From Vulcanimicrobiota bacterium (GTDB lineage Bacteria > Vulcanimicrobiota > Vulcanimicrobiia > Vulcanimicrobiales > Vulcanimicrobiaceae): a DNA stretch of 10,298 nucleotides. Below, one piece after another: positions 1 to 6,501 of the stretch. Under the pieces are notes generated by a model. That model searched no databases and was not told where the DNA came from. It saw only the letters and a list, made by a program, of their open reading frames with translations. Made by a program: the position numbers and the translations under genes. Position 1 is the stretch's first letter; every line of letters starts with the position of its first letter. The DNA is taken from contig DAHUYY010000054.1 in the NCBI GenBank assembly GCA_027306845.1, positions 1 through 10,298 on the forward strand, written 5' to 3'.

Positions 1-334
1 CGCAGCTCCAGGCAAAGAGCGTGACGTCGATCGTGAAATCGAGCAGCACCGCCCAGCCGGCGATGAAGCCGAGAAAATCTCCCAGGCCGCGCATGACGAA
101 ATATTGGCCGCCGCCCGCGACGGGATAGGTCGCTGCGAGTTCGGTGTAGGCAAGGCCGATGCAGACGTAGACGATACCGGCAAAAAGAAAAGCAACGTTC
201 GAGGCGCCGGCTGCGGCGCCCAAAACCAGGCCGAGCCCGACGAAGATATCGGCGCCGACATCTGAATAGCCCCAGGAGAAAGAGCCCCAAGGCGTGACCG
301 AGCGTTTGAGTTCGGGTTGGTGTTGGTCGGGCAT
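1..334 (-). CDS. APC-superfamily amino-acid permease, N-terminal part (runs off window)
   Basis: This is a membrane transporter of the amino acid-polyamine-organocation type, expected to carry an amino acid or amine across the inner membrane; the substrate cannot be told. Only the first 111 residues are in the window. A soluble N-terminus of about 27 residues contains a Trp-Gly rich stretch (residues 16-23). Hydrophobic segments follow at about residues 30-45, 47-62 and 87-108. Between the second and third lies YTELAATYPVAGGGQY (63-78), which matches the 'E-x-x-x-x-x-P-x-A-G-G' loop of APC permeases. The ATG lies 9 bases after the kinase stop, with a weak AGAAG ribosome site. It appears to be the last gene of the long minus-strand run. 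The family is fairly sure; specificity is unknown. Confidence 0.8.
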   Translation of the reverse strand, partial: MPDQHQPELKRSVTPWGSFSWGYSDVGADIFVGLGLVLGAAAGASNVAFLFAGIVYVCIGLAYTELAATYPVAGGGQYFVMRGLGDFLGFIAGWAVLLDFTIDVTLFAWSC

Positions 335-343
335 TCGTCGCTT

Positions 344-1630
344 CTAAAAGATGATGCCTATCGCAGTACGTTCGAGCGCGTTGATCGTGTACTCCGCTTG
401 GGCCATTTGATCCGTTAATTCATAATCGCGAAAAATTTTGCGTGCATCCATGAGGCGATTGACTGCATTGCGCAATTCATTTCGTTCCCGCATGCCGTCG
501 GAGCTTTTCTGCAAAATCATCGTCGCATACTTAATTGCCGTCTTTGCATACTCAACGTGGTTGCCGATAGCCTGCAATTCATGCATCGCCAATTCGAACG
601 CCTCGGTCGCCTGGTCGTAATCCCTCCGGCGCGTGGCGATCATCCCCTTGAGGACGTTCTCGAGAGCGTCGCTCCGGTTGCGCGTCGGGGCGAGTGCCTG
701 GTCGATTGCCTGCCGCAGGTCGGGGTCGCTCGCGATCGTCGGGGAGGTGGCGAAGGTGCGCGGCGGGCGGGCAGCCTGGCTCGGCACCGGGGCGGCCTGC
801 GGCGCGACTTGGCCGGTGCGTAGCATATCGACATCGACATAGAACTCGCGCGCCGTCTGGTAACGCTTGCCGGGGTCTTTCTCGATCGATCGCAAGATGA
901 CGCGCTCGAGTGCCTCGGGAATATTGCGATTGATCTCGCGCGGCGGAGTCGGCGTGTCGTGAACGTGCGAATACATCGTCGCCACGATATCTTCACGATC
1001 GTTGCGGAAGGGCAGCGTGCCCGTGAATATTTCGTACATCAGAATGCCGACGGAATAGAGATCGGAACGAACGTCGGCGGGTTTGCTTAAAAAGCGTTCC
1101 GGCGCCAAGTAGGAAATGGTGCCGATGATCTGCCCCGTTCGCGTCGTTTGCGTGACATCGCTCGCGCGCCGTGCAAGCCCGAAATCGGTCAACTTCACCC
1201 GCTCGGAATTTTCGTCGAGCATTACGTTCGAAGGCTTGATATCGCGGTGCACGATGCCCTGCGATTGAGCGTAATCGAGCCCTTCGAGAATGTCGCAAAT
1301 AAATCCGAGCGCCTGTTTGTATTTGAGCTCGCCGCTGCGCAGATCGGCGAGATTACGCCCGCGCATGAGCTCCATGATGATATACGGGTAGCCTTCATCT
1401 TCTCCGGCATCGAAGACCGCAACGATGCGCGGATGGTTGAGCCGCGCCATCGCGCGCGCTTCGCCGAGCAACCGTTCGATCGTATCGCTCGAACGCTCGA
1501 TTAAAACTTTGACGGCGACTTCGCGCCCTAATTTTTTGTCGAGCGCACGATACGTATCGGCCGTACCGCCCCGTCCGAGCAGTTCGCCGATCTCATATCG
1601 CCCCGCGAGAGTCCGTCCTTGGAGTTCCAC
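344..1630 (-). CDS. Hanks-type Ser/Thr protein kinase with helical (TPR-like) C-terminal tail
   Basis: This is a cytoplasmic protein kinase that transfers phosphate from ATP to Ser/Thr of unknown targets. The kinase domain covers about residues 12-272: Gly-rich loop GRGGTADTY (19-27), VAVK with ATP-anchoring K41, helix-C E57, catalytic HRDIKPSN (128-135), Mg-binding DFG (149-151) and APE (176-178). All key residues are present, so it should be active. The Thr-rich activation loop (160-171) is a likely autophosphorylation site. A Pro/Ala linker (about 275-300) leads to a helical region (about 305-428) that resembles TPR repeats. Unlike PknB-type kinases it has no membrane helix and no PASTA domains. 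The start is GTG, with AGGA eight bases upstream and the yraN stop 17 bases away. It ends with TAG, 9 bases before the permease start. A role in regulating the permease or the export operon is only inference. Confidence 0.93.
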   Translation of the reverse strand: MELQGRTLAGRYEIGELLGRGGTADTYRALDKKLGREVAVKVLIERSSDTIERLLGEARAMARLNHPRIVAVFDAGEDEGYPYIIMELMRGRNLADLRSGELKYKQALGFICDILEGLDYAQSQGIVHRDIKPSNVMLDENSERVKLTDFGLARRASDVTQTTRTGQIIGTISYLAPERFLSKPADVRSDLYSVGILMYEIFTGTLPFRNDREDIVATMYSHVHDTPTPPREINRNIPEALERVILRSIEKDPGKRYQTAREFYVDVDMLRTGQVAPQAAPVPSQAARPPRTFATSPTIASDPDLRQAIDQALAPTRNRSDALENVLKGMIATRRRDYDQATEAFELAMHELQAIGNHVEYAKTAIKYATMILQKSSDGMRERNELRNAVNRLMDARKIFRDYELTDQMAQAEYTINALERTAIGIIF

Positions 1631-1647
1631 GCAATCGTTCCTATACC

Positions 1648-1989
1648 CTAAAAGGCATTCCGATAATGCATCATGCGTTCACCGTCGATAGCGACGACAT
1701 CGAAACGTACGCGCGCGTGCGGCGCGACGATTTGCGCGTAGTCGGCGGCGATACGACGAAGGGTCGCGCGCTTTGAGCGACCGACGGCCGCGAGCGCCGA
1801 GCCAAAATCGGAGCTTTCACGTCGCTTCACTTCTACGACAACCAAAGTGCTCCCATCCAGGAAGAGCAGGTCTATCTCGACGCCGGGCAGTTGGAGGTTC
1901 CGGGCAAGCAGACGGTAGCCGACCTTGCTAAGGAACCTTTCGGCGCGTTCTTCGCCGAGGCGACCGAGCGTGCGTCTCTGGCGGCTCAC
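1648..1989 (-). CDS. yraN: YraN/UPF0102 family endonuclease-like protein
   Basis: This is a small soluble protein of the UPF0102 family, which has a restriction-endonuclease-like (Holliday-junction-resolvase type) fold; its role in the cell is not settled. The 113 residues match the usual family length. The nuclease-type residues are visible: E13 in the first helix, G-V-E-I-D (36-40), and VVVEVKRR (50-57) with E53 and K55. The canonical family motif is GEID, so the inserted Val (GVEID) is a slight variation. The GTG start overlaps the rnhB stop (GTGA), implying translational coupling. The rnhB-yraN pairing is common across bacteria and supports both calls. Confidence 0.92.
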   Translation of the reverse strand: MSRQRRTLGRLGEERAERFLSKVGYRLLARNLQLPGVEIDLLFLDGSTLVVVEVKRRESSDFGSALAAVGRSKRATLRRIAADYAQIVAPHARVRFDVVAIDGERMMHYRNAF

Positions 1990-2609
1990 GAGCGCTCCAG
2001 GGCCGCGGCGACCGGTGCGAAGCTCCGGCGGTGGTAGGGTGAGGGGCCGTAGCGCCGGAGGGCATCGAGGTGCTCCGGCGTGCCATAGCCCTTATGCCGG
2101 GCGAAGCCGTAGCGAGGGTCGACGGCATCGAGCTCGCAGAGCAATGCGTCGCGGTGCTCTTTGGCAAGGATCGAGGCGGCCGCAATCGCGGTGCAGCGCG
2201 CGTCGCCGCCGACGATCGACTCGATCGGCAGGGCGAGGCCCGGAAGCGGCATCGCATCGACGAGCACGATATCGGGGCGTAGCTGCGCCGCCGCGAGCGC
2301 CCGGCGCATCGCGAGCTGCGTGGCGCGGTAGATATTGAGTTCGTCGATCTCCGCGGGGCTTGCGAGCCCGAGGCCGCAGGCGGCCGCGTGGCTGCGAATC
2401 TCGATTGCGAGCTCGGCGCGTCGCTTGGGGCTGAGGCGCTTCGAATCGTCGATTCCGGAGATCGGCAGAAGCGACGTGAGCACCGTGCAGGCGGCGACGA
2501 CCGGACCGGCGAGCGGGCCGCGCCCCGCCTCATCGATTCCGGCGATCACGGTAAAGCCGCTACGGCGCAGCTCGAGCTCGCGCGCGGCGAGTTCGCGGTC
2601 GCGCGTCAT
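1986..2609 (-). CDS. rnhB: Ribonuclease HII
   Basis: RNase HII cleaves RNA in RNA-DNA hybrids and single ribonucleotides embedded in DNA, starting ribonucleotide excision repair. The protein is 207 residues, normal for the family. The motif GIDEAGRGPLAGPV starts at residue 24, with the metal ligands D26 and E27. DDSKRLS follows at 55-61. The other two acidic ligands are D119 in LVDAM and D137 in GGD, before IAAASILAKEHRD. The start was set at 2609 because this ATG overlaps the rbgA stop (ATGA) and leaves a short N-terminus before the DEAGRG motif. The same frame is open much further upstream, but that part is antisense-like shadow within rbgA. Its TGA overlaps the yraN start. Confidence 0.97.
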   Translation of the reverse strand: MTRDRELAARELELRRSGFTVIAGIDEAGRGPLAGPVVAACTVLTSLLPISGIDDSKRLSPKRRAELAIEIRSHAAACGLGLASPAEIDELNIYRATQLAMRRALAAAQLRPDIVLVDAMPLPGLALPIESIVGGDARCTAIAAASILAKEHRDALLCELDAVDPRYGFARHKGYGTPEHLDALRRYGPSPYHRRSFAPVAAALERS

Positions 2610-3391
2610 TTCGGTTCCTCGGGCGGGCGTTCGAGCGAGACGCGGCCGAAGGTGCCGTCGTTGAAGCGGCTGATATAGGCGCGTGCGGCATTGTGGAGAT
2701 CGAACTCGCCGCCTTTGCGCGCGAACTCCGCGAGCGTCGGTACGTCGTCGAGCCCGAGCTGCGCCGCCCAGGCGGTAAAACGCTCGACGATCTCCTCGGG
2801 GTCGTAACGCTCGACCGGGACGCCGCCGCAGAGTGCGAGGTGCCATTGAGCGTCGGCATTGGGGATCTTCGGGACGAGGATACCCGGCGTGTCCATCAGT
2901 TCGACATCGGGCGCGAGGCGGAACCACTGCAACGAACGCGTGACGCCGGCGCGATTTTGCACGCGGGCGGCCGCTCGTCCGAGCAGTGCGTTGAGCGCGG
3001 TGGATTTCCCAGAATTCGGAATGCCGACGATCATCGCGCGGGCCGTGCCGCGCACGCCCGCGGCGAAGCGCACGATTTCATCGCGGACGAAGCTGCAATC
3101 GCGACGGCTGCGTGCGTTGAACGCGACGGCCTGCAGGCCGCGCTCGCGATAGCGCTCGAGCCATTCCTGCGTGATCGCCGGGTTCGCGAGGTCGGCGCGA
3201 GAGAGCAACAGCATGCGCGGCTTCCCGGCGAGGATGCGCGCGAGATCGGGGTTGGCGCCGCTGAAGGCGACGCGAGCATCGACGACCTCGATCGCGAGAT
3301 CGACGAGCGCGAGGCGCTCCCCGATTCCGCGCATGGCCTTGACCATGTGCCCCGGATACCACTGGACGACGCGGTCGAGCGGGTCGCTCAT
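2606..3391 (-). CDS. rbgA: Ribosome biogenesis GTPase RbgA (YlqF family, circularly permuted)
   Basis: RbgA is a GTPase that acts late in assembly of the 50S subunit. The permuted motif order is visible in 261 residues: a WYPGHM start (11-16), the G4 position LLLSRAD (61-67), then G1 GIPNSGKST (123-131), a G2 Thr at T151, and G3 DTPG (167-170), followed by the C-terminal helical domain. The start at 3391 was chosen because it overlaps the upstream lepB stop (ATGA) and places WYPGHM near residue 11 as in relatives; an alternative start 13 codons upstream would lie within lepB. The G4 box is SRAD, not the usual NKxD, so the Asn that reads the guanine base is replaced by Ser. The neighbours rplS, lepB and rnhB are the classic context. 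Confidence 0.95.
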   Translation of the reverse strand: MSDPLDRVVQWYPGHMVKAMRGIGERLALVDLAIEVVDARVAFSGANPDLARILAGKPRMLLLSRADLANPAITQEWLERYRERGLQAVAFNARSRRDCSFVRDEIVRFAAGVRGTARAMIVGIPNSGKSTALNALLGRAAARVQNRAGVTRSLQWFRLAPDVELMDTPGILVPKIPNADAQWHLALCGGVPVERYDPEEIVERFTAWAAQLGLDDVPTLAEFARKGGEFDLHNAARAYISRFNDGTFGRVSLERPPEEPK

Positions 3392-3894
3392 AGCGGCCCG
3401 AAGTGGGAGAAGGGCCAGAGAATCCACCACGCGCGCCCGATCACGTGCGACTCGGCGATGGGGCCGAAGAAACGCGAATCCTCGCTGTGCGGCCGGTCGT
3501 CCCCGAGCACGAAAAGTTTGCCGGCCGGAACGACGAGCGTGGGCATGGAGCGAGTGTCATGGAATCGGACGAACGGTTCATCTACGCGAACACCGTTCAC
3601 GAAAACGACGCCGTTGTCAATACGGACCCGCTGCCCCGGGAGTGCGACGACGCGCTTGATATAGGTCTCGCGGCGCGAGAGATCGAGCGTGAACGCCACG
3701 ATCTCGCCGCGTTGAGGCGGCGAGAAATTTCCGCTGAGGCTCTCGGTGACGACGATCGCCCCACTGGGAATCGTCGGAGCCATCGAGGCCCCATCGACCT
3801 GGGGAATGCGAACGAAGATCGTCGCGAGAACGATTGCGAGGAGAGCGATCGACTCGCCGAGGAAGATCGCCGCTCGGCCCACGCGTTCCCACAC
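3388..3894 (-). CDS. lepB: Signal peptidase I, short paralogue (third of three)
   Basis: This is a type I signal peptidase that cleaves signal peptides from exported proteins on the outer face of the membrane. It has 168 residues. One membrane helix (about 10-28) is followed by DGASMAPT with catalytic Ser37, YIKRVVALPG with the general base Lys80, and GDDRPHSEDSR (131-141). The Ser-Lys pair is intact. It is shorter than its two upstream paralogues, lacks their mid-domain insert, and resembles the short Gram-positive form. The start is taken as GTG at 3894, 14 bases after the upstream lepB stop. No ribosome site is visible, and GTG at 3882 is an alternative. Its TGA overlaps the rbgA start. 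Substrate preference relative to the paralogues is unknown. Confidence 0.93.
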   Translation of the reverse strand: MWERVGRAAIFLGESIALLAIVLATIFVRIPQVDGASMAPTIPSGAIVVTESLSGNFSPPQRGEIVAFTLDLSRRETYIKRVVALPGQRVRIDNGVVFVNGVRVDEPFVRFHDTRSMPTLVVPAGKLFVLGDDRPHSEDSRFFGPIAESHVIGRAWWILWPFSHFGPL

Positions 3895-3908
3895 GGGAAA
3901 GGAGATTT

Positions 3909-4652
3909 TTACCCCGGGAGAATTCTTGCCTGCGAGAACGGCCAGAAGATAAGCACCGCGCGCCCGGTAAACGACGCCGGCTTGCCCGCACGCGGACCGG
4001 AAAAGAAGCGCCCGCTATCCTGGGCGAAACCCCAGATATGCGAATCTTCGGAATCGTTGCGGTTATCGCCGAGCATGAGGTAGCAGTGCGGCGGTATGCG
4101 GTTGGGGGCGAGCCAATCTTTGCGCGGCGGGATATTTGCTTGTGCCGGGTCGAGCGGCTGCCAGCCGTAGCCGTCGTTGACGTAGATGTTGTAGTTGCGG
4201 ATCTGTAACGAATAATCCGGAGGCTGCGCGATATACGGTTCTTTCAGCGCGATGCCGTTGCGAAAGACCGTGCCGCCTTTAATTTCGATGGTGTCTCCCG
4301 GGCTGCCGATGACCCGTTTGATGAAATCGTCGGGGCTTGGAAGCGGGGGAGGGAAGACCGCGATATCGCCATCGTGCGGCGGATGAAAACGATATTCGAA
4401 CTTATCGACGACGAGCAGATCGCCGATCTGCAGCGTCGGCAGCATCGAACCCGACGGAATGAAATAGGTTCGCCCGATAAACGAGGTGACGAACCACGCG
4501 GCGGCGCCCGCAAAAATAAACACATCGAGATACTCGCGCGCGATCGTTCGGCTTCTCCCGTTCGTTCCGGCGATTACCGGACGTAACGAAAAAATAACAC
4601 GTACGACGATGAGGATAAGGACAACAATAACGATCAACTGCGGAGTTATCAT
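3909..4652 (-). CDS. lepB: Signal peptidase I, long paralogue (second of three)
   Basis: This is a type I signal peptidase of 247 residues. Two hydrophobic segments (about 5-23 and 43-60) come first. They are followed by IPSGSMLPT with catalytic Ser69, FIKRVIGSPGD with Lys112, and GDNRNDSEDSHIWGF (195-209). It has an extended insert of about 45 residues (140-185) rich in Tyr, Asn and Pro before the last motif. The same kind of insert is seen in the first paralogue. The ATG at 4652 was chosen because the open frame further upstream (to 4808) lies inside the previous lepB and carries no family sequence. Between the two genes is a four-codon minicistron with overlapping ATGA at each end (4649-4663). 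It should be active. It and the first paralogue look like products of a tandem duplication. Confidence 0.94.
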   Translation of the reverse strand: MITPQLIVIVVLILIVVRVIFSLRPVIAGTNGRSRTIAREYLDVFIFAGAAAWFVTSFIGRTYFIPSGSMLPTLQIGDLLVVDKFEYRFHPPHDGDIAVFPPPLPSPDDFIKRVIGSPGDTIEIKGGTVFRNGIALKEPYIAQPPDYSLQIRNYNIYVNDGYGWQPLDPAQANIPPRKDWLAPNRIPPHCYLMLGDNRNDSEDSHIWGFAQDSGRFFSGPRAGKPASFTGRAVLIFWPFSQARILPG

Positions 4653-4659
4653 GCGTCTT

Positions 4660-5301
4660 TCATTCGAGGCTAAAGAGTGCGATATGCGAAAGCGGCCACA
4701 CGACGGCAATCGCTTGCCCGACGATATGCCCCTGCAGCGGCAGAAAGCCCCAGAGGTGCGAATCGTCGGAATAATTTCGGTTGTCACCAAGGACGAGCGC
4801 ATACCCATTCGGCACGCGGTCGCCGCTCGCCCACCGCGAACGAGGGGGAATGGTGGCGGCGTTCCCTGCCAAGGGCTCGCCGTTGAGATCGAGTTCGAAA
4901 CCCGATACGGCGAGATCGTAGGCCGGAGGATTCGCGAGGTACGGTTCCTGGATCACGCGCCCGTTTCGCTCGGCGATGCCGTCGACGAGTGTGAACGTAT
5001 CGCCCGAGCGAGCGACGACTCGCTTGACGAAATCGGTCGCTGCAACTTTATGCGGCGGGCGAAAGACGACGATACTGCCGTTTGTCGGCGCCAGGCCGAG
5101 TAGCGCCTGCAGGCGATCGACGAGTATGACATCGCCGACCCGCCGCGTCGGTTCCATGGAGATCGATGGCACGACGAAAACGCGGATGGTAAACGGCGCG
5201 AGGAAGAGAGCGAGTAACCCCGCGACGAGTGCGATATCGCGAGATAAAAGAAGCGAGCGTTGCCGAAACGGCAACGCTCGCAGAATAACGGCAACGAGCA
5301 A
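4660..5301 (-). CDS. lepB: Signal peptidase I, long paralogue (first of three), start uncertain
   Basis: This is a type I signal peptidase of roughly 213 residues. With the TTG start at 5301, the residues are: a hydrophobic helix at about 23-44, VPSISMEPT with catalytic Ser48, FVKRVVARSGD with Lys93, then the mid-domain insert and GDNRNYSDDSHLWGF near the end. The dyad is complete. The start is unclear. No ATG or GTG lies between the rplS stop and the membrane helix. TTG at 5301 is the first common start codon after the rplS stop but has no ribosome site. CTG at 5328 has an AGGG eight bases upstream and would add a second hydrophobic segment, as in the next paralogue. TTG at 5442 would overlap rplS by about 100 bases. 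A 13-bp terminator-like stem lies within the first codons. Confidence 0.88.
   Translation of the reverse strand: MLVAVILRALPFRQRSLLLSRDIALVAGLLALFLAPFTIRVFVVPSISMEPTRRVGDVILVDRLQALLGLAPTNGSIVVFRPPHKVAATDFVKRVVARSGDTFTLVDGIAERNGRVIQEPYLANPPAYDLAVSGFELDLNGEPLAGNAATIPPRSRWASGDRVPNGYALVLGDNRNYSDDSHLWGFLPLQGHIVGQAIAVVWPLSHIALFSLE
5253..5281 (-). terminator. Terminator-like 13-bp hairpin after rplS, inside the 5' end of lepB
   Basis: Arms GCGAGCGTTGCCG and CGGCAACGCTCGC are perfect 13-bp complements around a three-base loop (TTT on the minus strand). The minus strand continues TTCTTTTATC, a T-rich run as in an intrinsic terminator. It begins 57 bases after the rplS stop. No ATG, GTG or TTG start exists in the lepB frame between the hairpin and the catalytic region except a GTG right at the catalytic motif, so lepB translation must begin upstream of or within it. 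This fits an attenuator rather than a full stop. The T run is imperfect, so strength is uncertain. Confidence 0.6.
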
Positions 5302-5338
5302 CGCGATGAGAGCGAAGAACGCTAACAGCGTCGCGGCC

Positions 5339-5689
5339 CTATCGCGCGGTCTTTCTCTCTTTGATGCGCGCGGCTTTTCCGACGAGATCGCTGAGGTAAT
5401 AGAGACGGCTGCGGCGGACGATTCCGCGCTTGCTGATCTCAATTTTCTCGACGCGCGGGCTATGGAGCAAGAACGTTTTCTCGACGCCGACGCCGTGGGC
5501 GACGCGACGAACGACGATGCACTCGCCGAGCCCGCCGCTCTTCCGAGCGGTGACGACGCCTTCAAACATCTGCGTGCGCTCTTTGCCGCCTTCGACGACC
5601 TTGGAGAAAACTTTAACCGTGTCGCCCGAGCGCATATCGGGGACCGTGGGCTTGAGCTGTTCGCGTTCGAGAGTATCGATGACGTTCAT
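5339..5689 (-). CDS. rplS: 50S ribosomal protein L19
   Basis: L19 sits at the 30S-50S interface of the ribosome. The protein is 116 residues, normal for the family. It begins with MNVIDTLEREQLKPTVPDMR, then GDTVKV, FEGVV and the basic C-terminal half with GVGVEKTF and the SRLYYL stretch, all standard L19 features. The ATG at 5689 was chosen over an in-frame upstream start at 5737 because it matches the family N-terminus and has AGGA at the right distance. It lies 69 bases after trmD and is followed by the hairpin at 5253-5281. Confidence 0.98.
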   Translation of the reverse strand: MNVIDTLEREQLKPTVPDMRSGDTVKVFSKVVEGGKERTQMFEGVVTARKSGGLGECIVVRRVAHGVGVEKTFLLHSPRVEKIEISKRGIVRRSRLYYLSDLVGKAARIKERKTAR

Positions 5690-5713
5690 GGCATCCTGTC
5701 CGTAACAATAGAG

Positions 5714-5731
5714 CGGCGCACTCGTGCGCCG
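5714..5731 (-). promoter_or_regulatory. 7-bp hairpin in the trmD-rplS gap
   Basis: Arms CGGCGCA and TGCGCCG pair perfectly around a four-base loop. The structure starts 25 bases upstream of the rplS ATG, in the 69-base gap after trmD, and is followed on the minus strand by CTCTATTGTT. It could be a weak terminator, a processing site, or a leader element for rplS. The sequence alone does not decide. Confidence 0.4.
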
Positions 5732-5758
5732 AGACAACCCCCGGACTATATCACGGGC

Positions 5759-6445
5759 TCACTCCCCCTGCAACTCCGGACGGCGCTCTTGGGTGCGCCG
5801 GCGGGATTCCTCCCGCCTCCATTCAGCGATGCGGGCATGATCGCCGGAGAGGAGGACCTCGGGGACGTCGACCCCGCGAAAGCGTGCCGGGCGCGTATAG
5901 CTCGGATAATCGAGCAGGGTGCCCGAGAAGGATTCTTGCTCGCGCGACTCCTCGCGGAGGGCCCCCTCGATCAGCCTGACGGTCGCATCGATCGCCGCTA
6001 GGGCCGGCAACTCGCCGCCCGTGAGCACGAAATCACCGAGCGAGAACTCCTCGAGCGGGTAGAGCGCGCCGAGCCGCTCGTCGATCCCCTCGTAGTGTCC
6101 GCAGATGAAGACGAGGCGCCGGTAGGTCACGTAGCGCCTGGCGCTCTCCTGGGTGAAGCGGGGGCCGCTCGGCGAGGGAAGCAGCAGGCGGCGCGCTTCA
6201 GCGGGCTCCTCCGCGCTCTCGAGGATGGCGTCGAGGCAGCGAGCGATGGGGGCGAGCCGCATCACCATGCCGGCGCCGCCGCCGAACGGGGCATCGTCGG
6301 CGCGCTCGCGCCCCTCGAGCGCATCGAGCAGGTGGTGGTAGCGAATCGTTACCAAGCCGGCCTCGACCGCGCGGCCGATAATCGAGAGGCCGACGTAGGG
6401 GGCGAAGATCTCGGGGAAGAGCGTAATAACGTCGATGGCGAGCAC
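5759..6445 (-). CDS. trmD: tRNA (guanine-N1)-methyltransferase TrmD
   Basis: TrmD methylates N1 of guanosine 37 next to the anticodon, using S-adenosylmethionine, and so prevents +1 frameshifting. The 228 residues carry the family signature: DVITLFPEIF (5-14), PFGGGAGMVMR (53-63), SPSGPRFTQ (91-99), FICGHYEGIDER (113-124), SLGDFVLTGGELPAL (135-149) forming the knotted SAM site, and LLDYPSYTRP (177-186), followed by GDHARIAEWR. The GTG start at 6445 has GAAGGA upstream at good spacing. It is the first gene of the minus-strand run. The usual upstream partners rpsP and rimM are not here. Instead, a Clp N-domain-like gene points away from it across a 56-base gap that must hold both promoters. Confidence 0.98.
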   Translation of the reverse strand: MLAIDVITLFPEIFAPYVGLSIIGRAVEAGLVTIRYHHLLDALEGRERADDAPFGGGAGMVMRLAPIARCLDAILESAEEPAEARRLLLPSPSGPRFTQESARRYVTYRRLVFICGHYEGIDERLGALYPLEEFSLGDFVLTGGELPALAAIDATVRLIEGALREESREQESFSGTLLDYPSYTRPARFRGVDVPEVLLSGDHARIAEWRREESRRRTQERRPELQGE

Positions 6446-6501
6446 GCTGCTTCCTTCGGCATGAGAGGTGCGGCGGCATCTACGCGCAAAGTGCGCCGCC
6501 T

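Noticed and set aside
2610..2927. Upstream extension of the rnhB frame
   Set aside because: The extension is Arg/Pro-rich shadow sequence within rbgA, and the ATG at 2609 overlaps the rbgA stop and fits the family length.
2693..3664. Long open frame of 323 codons on the plus strand
   Set aside because: It is antisense to rbgA and lepB, both of which show full family motifs. It has a charge-rich composition typical of GC-rich shadow frames and no recognisable domain.
4653..4808. Upstream extension of the second lepB
   Set aside because: The extra 52 residues lie inside the previous lepB and lack any membrane or protease features.
4976..6001. Long open frame of 341 codons on the plus strand
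   Set aside because: It is antisense to lepB, rplS and the end of trmD, all secure genes. No family features are seen.
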